Positions 1 to 9,600 of a DNA stretch of 64,000 nt are shown here, piece after piece. Positions within the stretch are counted from its first letter, which is position 1; each line of letters starts with the position of its first letter. The notes beneath the pieces were generated by a model. The model was given only the letters and a program-made list of their open reading frames with translations. It was not told where the DNA came from and did no database searches. Source of the DNA: Planococcus citri (lineage: Eukaryota; Arthropoda; Insecta; Hemiptera; Pseudococcidae); contig NC_088679.1 of NCBI RefSeq assembly GCF_950023065.1, positions 62,558,001 to 62,622,000 on the forward strand, given 5' to 3'. Position numbers and translations under genes: made by a program.

Positions 1-120
1 GCACCCTTGGCAATTTTCCATTGTTGTGAAGGATCGCCATACGCATAATACCTATTGGGGGTATCTATGTACGTATATCCTAAGGAGAAAAAAATTAATT
101 AAAATTGAAATTTAGAAGAA

Positions 121-247
121 TTATAATAATAAAACTTGCAAAGGATCTGGGACCACTTCAGGAGTAGGATATCTGTGGTTTTTTTCAATTTTCTCATTTG
201 GTAAATTATACTCATCAAATTCCATAGATTTATCGGAAACAGTTTCA
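121..247 (-). CDS. Terminal coding exon of an unidentified minus-strand gene
   Basis: Reading the minus strand, a good acceptor (pyrimidine tract ending TATAG) precedes an open segment of about 42 codons ending in TAA at 121-123. The first base completes a split codon (GA|T, Asp) left by the exon at 354-455, so the phases agree. The predicted tail is acidic and polar (begins ETVSDKSMEF, ends PLQVLLL) and has no domain I recognise. It lies directly downstream of three duplicated mini-exons, which is the main reason to believe it. A longer open frame overlaps it in another phase but does not fit the splice sites. Upstream exons are not resolved. Confidence 0.5.
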
Positions 248-353
248 CTATACAAAAAAGTAAATTCAAATTTGAAAATTTATAAAAATTAAAAAATATC
301 ACTATATTTTAGTTTAGGCCTAATACCTAAAAATGATTTATACTCTTACTCAC

Positions 354-455
354 TCAGTGACAACGTTCACAGTTTCTTCTCCATCAGTGCAACTTTCAAT
401 TCCACAACCCTCAAAACATGAAATTCCTTCAATTAGTGCACTGCAACTTTCATTT
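354..455 (-). CDS. Duplicated mini-exon, copy 1 (34 codons)
   Basis: This 102-nt minus-strand exon runs from an acceptor (T-rich tract, then ACAG) to a GTGAG donor and has phase 2 at both ends. It encodes an acidic peptide with four cysteines, beginning with the split Glu codon then NESCSALIEG, and ending DGEETVNVVTE. If the donor is not used, the frame meets TGA at once (GAG TGA), so unspliced RNA would terminate here. It is nearly identical to the exon 200 bp upstream at 554-655. Function unknown. Confidence 0.55.
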
Positions 456-553
456 CTGTAAAAAAAAACCACAAATTGAAAATTTATAAAAATTAAAAAA
501 TATCACTATATTTCAGTTTAGGCCTAACACTTAAAAATGATTTTTATTCTCAC

Positions 554-655
554 TCAGTGACAACGTTCACAGTTTCTTCTCCATCAGTGCAACTTTCAAT
601 TCCACAACCCTCAAAACATGAAATTCCTTCAATTAGTGCACTGCAACTTTCATTT
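554..655 (-). CDS. Duplicated mini-exon, copy 2 (34 codons)
   Basis: This 102-nt exon has the same acceptor, donor, phase and peptide as copy 1, offset by exactly 200 bp. The flanking intron sequence is duplicated too, so the duplication unit is exon plus intron. Near identity in both exon and intron indicates a recent event. Because the length is divisible by three and both ends are phase 2, adding or skipping a copy keeps the frame. Confidence 0.55.
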
Positions 656-748
656 CTGTAAAAAAAACCACAAATTGAAAATTTATAAAAATTAAAAAAT
701 ATCACTATATTTCAGTTTAGGCCTAACACTTAAATGATTTATTCTCAC

Positions 749-832
749 TCAGTGACAACGTTCACAGTTTCTTCTCCATCAGTGCAACTTTCAATTCCTT
801 CTCCTTCAATTAGTACACTACAACTTTCATTT
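749..832 (-). CDS. Duplicated mini-exon, copy 3 (28 codons, internal in-frame deletion)
   Basis: This 84-nt exon is homologous to copies 1 and 2 but lacks 18 nt in the middle, removing two of the four cysteines while keeping the frame (begins NESCSVLIEGEG, same C-terminal end). Its acceptor follows a very long T tract ending ATAG and its donor is GTGAG. It is the oldest or most diverged copy and the most 5' of the three on the minus strand. Confidence 0.5.
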
Positions 833-840
833 CTATAAAA

Positions 841-1497
841 AAAAAAAAAAAAAAAAACAATAGTATTAGTATAATTTAAATCTATCTAGTTAGGCTATCA
901 AAAATCATAAGTATTAACACACTGGGCGCGTGGAGTTTTAGCGGACGCTCAGGCAATTCCCCCAAGTGGCCCAAATACTACTGTTACCTATTCTCTTATC
1001 ATTACCACCTCATTGCACTCATCTAATTCAACTGTAATTATTTAACAGTTTACTAGTCTCAATTTACTTATTTTCTTCAGACTTTAATTTAAAATTACTT
1101 ATTGAAACAAATAGCTCGTTTCAAACATTGTAATAGCAAGTAAATCATGTAACTGATATGTGGATGAAGACTTCCTCACATCAGATACTTCTTTAGATGA
1201 GGAAGGCCTGATTTCACCTCCATGGATCAACTCCGGAACTAATAAATCATAAGTTTTCAGCCGTCACGTCATCTGCTTGTACAAAAAACTTCTTCGATAA
1301 TTAATTCGTGCTCATTCTGTTCTTGAGGTGCTTCTAAAGCATCCAAATCTTAACTGATTACTTAACTTACCTAAATTATGCAAAACACAGAACGTGTGAA
1401 TGAACTCCACTCACATGATGGGCTGATGTCATTTCTGGCAATTGAATAGACATGAATCCTTATTATGGTTGGCACCCGTTCATCTGAAGCGGCGGTG
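841..1497. other. No firm gene; short minus-strand coding-like segments
   Basis: Two minus-strand stretches stay open for some distance: about 1088-1255 (contains the peptide YDLLVPELIHGGEIRPSSSK) and about 1270-1350 (acidic, contains EAPQEQNEHELIIEE). They might be further exons of the gene ending at 121, but I found no phase-consistent splice path joining them to the duplicated exons. Confidence 0.25.
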
Positions 1498-1782
1498 CTA
1501 TTCGGCAATTCTCTTCCTATGATTGATGAGATCGAGGTAATGTTGGCAGAAAGCAACGGAATTTTCTAGTGTCCTTGCAGCCAATTTCCCAAAGGCTTCA
1601 CACTCATTGTCTTCTTTCTTTTCTTGACAGACCGGATTTGAATTGGTCTGATTTAGAATCGACTGCCATGATGCTGGTGAAGATTTTTTGAGCCAATGAC
1701 AGTATTTGATCCCTTCTAATCTACTCGTTTGTTTGCTTGTACGTTTTTGTGGTGAAGGACTTGTATGTACTTGCAGACTTCG
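1498..1782 (-). CDS. C-terminal segment of a BESS/MADF-like protein
   Basis: A minus-strand frame without an ATG stays open for 94 codons to TAG at 1498-1500. A basic, Ser/Thr-rich stretch is followed by EDNECEAFGKLAARTLEN and a hydrophobic/basic end. That pattern resembles the short C-terminal BESS-like helix of insect MADF-domain DNA-binding proteins, which usually read as acidic residues, then FGK/FGR, then a leucine-rich helix. No MADF domain is visible nearby, so this is a terminal exon or a stranded fragment. PIF/Harbinger transposons also carry MADF-type genes, so a transposon origin is possible. The family call is from memory of the pattern only. Confidence 0.4.
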   Translation of the reverse strand, partial: RSLQVHTSPSPQKRTSKQTSRLEGIKYCHWLKKSSPASWQSILNQTNSNPVCQEKKEDNECEAFGKLAARTLENSVAFCQHYLDLINHRKRIAE

Positions 1783-1827
1783 CTCATATCAGGGTGTACC
1801 GTTACATGCTCAGTTTCATCATCTTCC

Positions 1828-2073
1828 TGTTAAGATTATGTATGTTTAATAATTTGCCAATAAGGCATAAATAGTTACGTTTTGAAATAACAAAACGTAG
1901 GCTAACGTATATTTACGCTTACAATTGCAACGAACGTATTTGTAATTTTTTAAGACTAAAAAAGTAAGCTAAAATGTAAGTGTAGAACCAGTTGACAGCG
2001 CGACCATCAGGGCTGCTACAACACAGGCATAAAACTACCCCTAACTAAGTAAAACGAATAAATCGCTACAACA
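1828..2073 (-). mobile_element. Possible copia-type LTR with adjacent polypurine tract
   Basis: On the minus strand a polypurine run (ACGGGGGGAG, about 2076-2086) is followed by a segment beginning TGTTGTAGCG and ending CTTAACA, 246 bp later. TGTT...AACA ends next to a purine tract are typical of the 3' LTR of Ty1/copia elements. No gag-pol frame was found on the internal side, so this would be a solo or truncated 3' end. No second LTR is present in the window. Confidence 0.35.
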
Positions 2074-2099
2074 TACTCCCCCCGTTGAAGTTGAAGACT

Positions 2100-3411
2100 T
2101 CAAGAAAGGATTAAGACTAAGATACTAAAAACTATGATAGAATAAAATAGCAAAACGTTGCTAAGATACTAAGATTAGAATAAAACACAAAAAACTCAAT
2201 AAGAATAATTATCGTATTCCATAGGTAGAATATAATTAAGTATGTCAATTTTTCGACACTAAAACGATTAGTTTACTACTCGAATATGATTGTCGGATCC
2301 ATTTACTTACAGTTTTTCTTGTGCTGAAACCACATTATTTCAGTCATGAGTTACTTGAACAGAAACAATATCTCTGAGGAATTCTATAAATATGAGGACA
2401 AATACTAGCTGCTCTCGTATTTTTCTTTCGTCCCAGCATCGGATTTTCCCGCCTCCTTCTCAATAGGAGATAAACAATACCACCAAATCGTAACCCAATG
2501 ATATAATTATCCAACCCAGCCGCATAGGATAGAAACAATTTCTCTGGAAAATGTGCCAAACTACACTGGGGGTCTGATTCACGATAGTAGCAATCTGTCC
2601 ATAAAGTCCTTCTTCACAGGGAAAGGTAGTAGAATTTCAGTCTTACCCCCTCCCCCTCCCATGACACATCGCTTCGTCATCTCTGTTGAGGAGAATCTTG
2701 ACTTTTCGCACTTTCGCAGTGTCACGAGCATGACCACCTACGACTTACGTAACACGAGTAATGCCATCACCGGATGTGGGAATACTTATGAGAAAGTTTC
2801 ATGTCCTTCAAAAAAACCTAAAAAAATCATCATCCCATAAAAATTTTGTAATTTTTTTTTCGTTGATTTTTCTGTTATAGTTCCCAAAAGACAACCCTAC
2901 TCGAAAGGCAGCATTGAAAACAACACCACCGCTGGTTTTATGTCATTGAATCTTCGGCAGCTATGTATAATACGAATAATTATGGCCGGATTTGCGACGA
3001 TGACGAAGAAGAATTCATAAAAGTTTCGACTTGTTTTGCCGCTGGTTCAGTTACCATTCCAAACATCCAGTATGGTATTGGAAAAATCCGCCAATATTTG
3101 TGCCATTAGACGGACGAATTGCGTGTGGAAACATAGCAAGTGGCGTACAGATATGAAAATCGACAGATAGTCGAGATTATCGTCGTTGAAAAAAAAACTT
3201 GCAGAACTTTATCGCCGCATCACATTCCATTAGATTTCGTTATCGTTTCGTGCCATTATTTTTGTTCTTTTTTTTGTTTTTAATTTTAATTTTTTTTATC
3301 GCGTTGTGGTTTTTTGTCCCCTTTCTACGTATATATTATTCGTTGTTACTTCGATTTGTAAATATCAATCCCCCCTCGCCCTTTTCTACTCTGTGATACT
3401 AAATTTCGTAA
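2100..3411. other. No gene recognised
   Basis: Short open frames occur on both strands but show no splice context or recognisable protein. The part nearest 3.2-3.47 kb may be 5' leader or promoter of sfl. I see no unambiguous core promoter. Confidence 0.4.
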
Positions 3412-3413
3412 GA

Positions 3414-3436
3414 TTTATTATTATTATTATTATTAT
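3414..3436. repeat. (ATT)n microsatellite
   Basis: A short run of ATT repeats followed by a T tract lies just upstream of the sfl start codon. Confidence 0.8.
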
Positions 3437-3471
3437 TTTTTTTTTGTTAAAAAGTAAATAATTTTATTATA

Positions 3472-3656
3472 ATGAAAAAGTACTCGTCGTTTGGCCGTTT
3501 CTTTAATTTTCGGTCACATATTAGAATCGGTTCGAGTTTCGGATACGTTCACCTGCATAAAAATTTATCCGTCAGAAGATTCATCTTCGTTTTATTCTTC
3601 ATGAGCGTCTTGTCAATTTTCTACTATACGCAGCACCTGAATTCATCCATTCCAAG
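3472..3656 (+). CDS. sfl: sfl coding exon 1: cytoplasmic tail and signal anchor
   Basis: The exon encodes residues 1-62 (last codon split). A basic N-terminal tail ends in RR just before a hydrophobic stretch (FIFVLFFMSVLSIFYY), the usual layout of a Golgi type II enzyme. The donor is AAG|GTAAG. The 185-nt length leaves phase 2, which matches exon 2 after a 17.2-kb intron. Confidence 0.75.
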
Positions 3657-6600
3657 GTAAGAAAATAATTCATAAAATGTATTAATTGATACGTATTTAG
3701 TATTTACATAATATTAGCAATTATCCTGAGAACATTTTCATCCTAATTTGAAAGGTGCGTATTTGTGAAAGATGTATAAATGGGAATGAAGGATCGAACA
3801 AAATCATAAGGGAAATTTCATATATGTAGTTATAAAAAGTTCTTAGAAAGTTTAAACCTCTTTATACGCTTACAAGACGTCTCTCGTTTCAATGGAGTAT
3901 TTTTTGCTGGCCATGTATACGACCAACATGTCCAGAAAAGACGTCATCATTTGTCACAAACGGTTGACCCTTTTTTCCTGCCTCGAAAATGATATTTTCT
4001 CAGCCAGACCTCGAATGGCGATTATATTATTTCGTTCGAGAGAATACAAAGTACATTTTGTGGAAACAAACGACAGTACTATTTCCAAGTTGTCAAGTTT
4101 TTGTTTGCTGGTTACTATACTGTCTTCTCCCACGTACTAATATTGTATGAAGATTGCTACCCCTGCAGTTTGAATAGAATTTGAACGTAACGACTCGGCG
4201 TTGTCTTCGAATTAACCTGTACGTAGAAGTTGGCTTTTTTTAAAGGAGGGTAGTTGTGATGCATTTTTCGATTTTTTCCCCCTCGTTGAGGAGTGTTTAC
4301 CTAAGAAGATTATATTGTATTCGAGAAAGAGTATGTAGGGGTCGAATTGTGTCCCACGCGATTTACTTACTGTCGTGAAAAACGATGGTGTCTTTTCGAT
4401 TGTTAGTTTTGAAAATATCAGCGGAAAACGCGACTTTTTTCCTAGTGAAGAGTAAGTAGGTACGATTTGGAGCCAGAATTATAAAATAATCACTTTAAAA
4501 CAAGACAATAGGAACAAAACGAAATTAATATACATACCACACACATACTTACATTGATAAACCCAAAAATTCTAGAATTATAAATAATCAAAAAAACAGA
4601 TACATATTGATGAACACAAAGTAAAAAATTATAATTACAGGAAAATATAGGCTGTTTTTTCACGAAACTTGCAGTCGGTGATTAAGTATCCTGAAATGAA
4701 CAAGAACATTACATGTTACGAATAAATTTACGCAAAATGCAGTCATCTGATAACACATGTGTTCGGTTATGTTCGGTTGGACTTGCAAAAATAAATGTAA
4801 AATCGTAAAGTAGAAAATGTACAGAAGATGCCCAGCTGTTTTTAATGCATACCGTAATTTGAAATATCTGCAGGATGTCTAGTAGGTATAAATTATGAAA
4901 TACTGAAAAGTTGCAAAATTTAGAAAGAACATAATATACATTTAGTATTTTATAATCTGTATTTTTCAAAAACAGTAATCGATAACACGAAAAAAAAACG
5001 TTGATTACGTAGCAATTATTTATAGAAATTAACTTCCGATGGAACCAAATATCGACAACATCGGAGCTAAGGTTTTTCTTAAACCAATAAAAAAACGTCA
5101 TAATGAATAATTTTTTGAAATATCACCTTACCAAAAAGAAGTAATGAAATTTTATTCAGATTTCTCCTCCAGTTTTTGTCCTCATGCCAAATGCAAAGTA
5201 AAGTATTTTCTGGTGTTCACATTACCTACAAAACGAATTATTCATGAAAGGGAAGTGAAAAAAACAGAAAAGAAAAAAGTAATGCACAGAATTACAAACA
5301 AACCTCTTTCCACGCATTCAAATAAGTTGGACAATCATCAGACATGAATGTGTTTGTAGTGATGACACCAGCATTTTCTTTAATAACTTCGAAAAATTTC
5401 TTGATAAACAAAGCATTCTTGTTATTTGAAATAGCATATGCAACTGGGACACCCATATCCAAGTCGTTTACAACCAAGAGTGTGTAGGTGTGTACACTGT
5501 GTAGTAAGCTGATAATCGTAATCAGTTGTTGAATGAGTTGAATCAATACAAATTTTCTCCGAGCCAAATTTCTTTAAATGCTAAACAAAAAATTGATTGA
5601 ATATTTTGTAAAGTACATAGGTACAAAAGTATTTCGAAGTAAAATTAAATATATGTATTTCAAAATGAACTCACTTGAATTTGAATAGGATCCATGATCA
5701 CGAACAGTATATCTTTCTTATCAAATACTCCTTCTCGATCTTCGACATTTTGTTTTTTATAGTATCTAAAAGGACTATCTTCCTTTGAATTTTTCGTAAT
5801 ATTCATCAAGCAGCATATCTACACTCACAACGTTTATAGTGGATAATCGTTCTTGAAACGAAATTTTGAATTCAGCTGCGATGTTATGCAGTTCATGTCT
5901 AGCGATGAGCATAATTCTAGTCACAGCAGAATCAGTCAAGGTTTTACGAACATCTTGAAGAATTCGATTCAAAGGGACGCCTTCTGTCAATCTACTGTTG
6001 AATGAAATGAATGATTACAATGTTTGAATGCCTTTTACTCACTTAAGTACTCAATAAAACACTCAGCACTTCGTATAGGTACATATCAATACAATGGAGC
6101 AAAACATCAGCAATTGAATAATATGCCTACCAGCAATAATTGCAACTTTATCGTTGGACGATAATGGTAAATGTTTAATTTCAATGGAATGGTTACAATG
6201 TTTCGGATTGTATTCCACCGAGATTTTTCCATGATTAAGCTCTTCGTACAGTATGTATGCTTTACATTAGTTATCTAACAAAACATATTCACCTGAGTGG
6301 TAAGAACAAACTATAAACTTAACAAATGATGGAAAAGTAAAAAAAAAATGAAATAACATACTAATTTTACAGGAACCCTTCCGTTTAAAATTTCGTCTTT
6401 TATGCGAACATACCCGGCCCTGTGACATCGATATCTGGCCTTTAGAGCATGTTTAGTCTTTCATTCGCGAGTGTCTCGCGAAAATTTACTCTGAGTTTTC
6501 TGTTCCTCGGAGTTCTTCCATCTGCTCAAATAATGGCTTACCTGCTTCTTTTATTTGTTATATTGTGATATGAATCGTCGATCGTGATATTGTATTAATA

Positions 6601-9600
6601 TTAAGACTTTAAATTCAGTTTCTTACAAAAATTAATTCTGTTGGCTGCAAAGTGGGAGAAGCAGTCTCAACTCTCAAGTTATAAATTATAAAATGACTTC
6701 ACAAACCGCGAAAGTGGTATGAAAATTGCTGCGGAGTGTTTGCACTTTCCATTTTCCCCTCCTACACAGGTACATGAAGAGCTTTGTATTTCAGTGTCTT
6801 CTTCTGTGTCTTGGGGTATTACTAGGCAGGTTTTGATCCGAAGAGGAGCAGCTTTTATATCACGTTGTTGGAGATAAAGTCCAACAACAGCTGTTATTGA
6901 ATGATTTTATGTTCATCAAATGCTTCATCTTTTGTCTCTCCATATTTGATTATGTAGCCACTTCTAAGAAACGCATCTCCGGCCGAAACTGGCTTCAAGA
7001 GGGGTGACCCTCGATGAATTTATAAAATAATTGAAAGAAAAGAACATGCATTTTGTTCAATCAATATTCAAACATTTTACTTCTGATTGAAGTAAGAATT
7101 CAAAAGGTAACACACAGATAACAACATTTTTTCATCTTATTTACGATTTTAAAGAAACACTATTCAGAGCTGATTAAATTACAGTTTTCATACATCATTT
7201 TAAAGCTGATTTTATGAGTAAAACAAAAATTCAAATCAAAATCTCTCAAAATGGAGCACTTTTGGAGATTTAACTATGTACCTAGAAAACTTATTAAAAC
7301 CATGCTTTGTCCATGAGAATATATAAATATGTACCTGCATTTCTCACAAGCCAGTGCCGGATAAACGGACATCTGAAAAAGCAAAGCAAAAAATTGTTTC
7401 TGCTAGAGGGTGACTCTTGCTTTGCACAGTCCGAATTTGCAGCGTAGTTAGTAATTTAATTGAAAATCAAACCAAAAACAAGTAACATATGTGACGCGGC
7501 ATACGAAAAGGTTACCCCGACCAAAAAATGGATTTTTTTTCATTTGCTATTTTCATGTAAAATTGACAGTAGAACACTTAAAACGCATTTTTATCGAAAA
7601 CTACCTTTTTGATTTTTTTGCTTGGGGTAACCTTTTCGTATGCCGCGTCACATATATACATCATATTTAAAATCGGAAGTATCTTGTCATCATGAAAGTA
7701 AATTGAAATTCAAATACATCATAGAAGAGCTCTTTTTTTCCTCTTTCCGAATATGTACTTGTTTTATTTTTTCGATCACTACGTACTTGGACCAGCAGCT
7801 GTGATAAAAGATATGTGGACGTTATTAGGTGCACTCTCTTGGAACTCACTTTACCAATTAGGCTATAATCAAAGCTCCTGATCGTAGAAGCGATCGATAA
7901 GATGAAATGAACATGGGTTTGAATGAAGAAGACAAGAGGTTTTCATTGATTTATTAGTTTATGAACTTACCTTCAAGATTACATAACATTTTCACTTAGA
8001 AAAACAAAAACAAAAACTCAGATTAGCTACTTCTGATTTTTTTTTTTTTGGGTTGAAAATTTCAAGTTGGCAACATTACTCAACCATACAACTTATGCAG
8101 TTATGATCTTCAAAACTGCATAGGACTTTGAGAACGGGCACCTTAATATGGTGGGTTATTTGGCTAGGGTGAAAGTATTATTTACATATTTTCTTATCAG
8201 TGTTGTTTTTGGCAAAATTATGATTTACGTGTAATTACCTATGAAAATGATCAAATTCGAGTTGTTTTGTCAATTAGAGATAAGCAGGGCTCGGATTTTT
8301 ATGCTGGAGCATATTTTTTGTATGCATAGAGGATAGGGAATTTTTCAACTATCTCCACGATTCATGAAATTTCAAGTGAAATGAGCCTAATTTGTTAGAG
8401 CATATTTTGGCATTTTTTAGGGAATATTTTGCGTTTTCAGAGCATATTTTACGTTTTTAGCGGTTTTTTAAGGAATATTTTGCTTACTTTCAAATTTTTG
8501 TATCAAATTAGCATTTGGCTATTTTTTATTTTTTCCCTGAAAAATTTGTGAAACTGGCAATAGCTCTCTATGTACCTACTAATATTTTTTTTTTCATTTT
8601 AGGCCTATTTGTTTTTTATTCCTTTAATAATGGAATTAGAATTACCTTTTCGTAATTTTAAAACGCTCTGTTTTGCACTTTTGTTCCTGAATTCTTGGTA
8701 TTACACAACAATATTGGTAAAATCGTATAGGAATTGATTTTTCCTGTAAAACAATGCCCATATCGTTAGGGAATATTTTTACTTTTTAGAGCATATTTTG
8801 GCATTTTTTAGGGAATATTTAAGCGCATATTTTGGATTTTTTAGGGAAAGAATATCCGAGCCCTGGAGATAAGTTTTCAGAAATTTATATTTTGGAAACT
8901 TCAAAAAACAAGATTCATTATTATTTAAAATTAACCTTTCAAAATGATCGCGCAAAAACCGAAGCATAATACATATAACTAAAATGAACATTTGTAAGAT
9001 CAGAAATTAAGAGTTTACAATATTCAGGGTCATAAATTACTGGAATTTCTAACAAACTGTTACTCTTATGCACATCATAAAATGATCAATTCACCATAAA
9101 GTAAATTTGGAAGAACGGGTCCTAATTGAATTTGAGTGTAGTAACTGTGTTTGGGTTTCAACTCAAACGCTGTATCCTTTGCATTCCTTTGTGAATACTT
9201 TAACTTACGATATAACTCATCACCTTCGTACTTTTTACCATATTTTAGACACTTTACTCTCTAAATTTGAAACAGTCAATTTCACTGCTTAGCAGTCACG
9301 ACATTTTGCCTTTTTAAAGCAGTAGTTTTTTTTTACTGCAAAACAGTGAAAAATTACTGAATTGGTCAGTAAAAAATCATTTTGACTGACCAATTCAGTA
9401 ATTTTTCACTGTTTTGCAGTAAAAAAAAACTACTGCTTTAAAAAGGCAAAATGTCGTGACTGCTAAGCAGTGAAATTGACTGTTTCAAATTTAGAGAGTA
9501 CCTCTAGTAAAGTACCATTACATATGAAACCGTTAGGACTATAGGCCAGCCGTGGAATATTAACATTGACAATTGATCCACAGTCTCCAATCTTATGGAA

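Larger units (their letters stand above)
268..840. repeat. Tandem repeat of about 200 bp, three copies (exon plus intron unit)
   Basis: Three head-to-tail units start near 268, 472 and 670. Each has an AT-rich intron part containing AGTTTAGGCCTAA followed by the exon described separately. Units 1 and 2 are almost identical. Unit 3 has small deletions in both exon and intron. Confidence 0.85.

Noticed and set aside
4709..5101. 130-residue minus-strand ORF
   Set aside because: Composition (Phe, Tyr, Asn, Leu) is that of random AT-rich DNA, with no splice or homology support.
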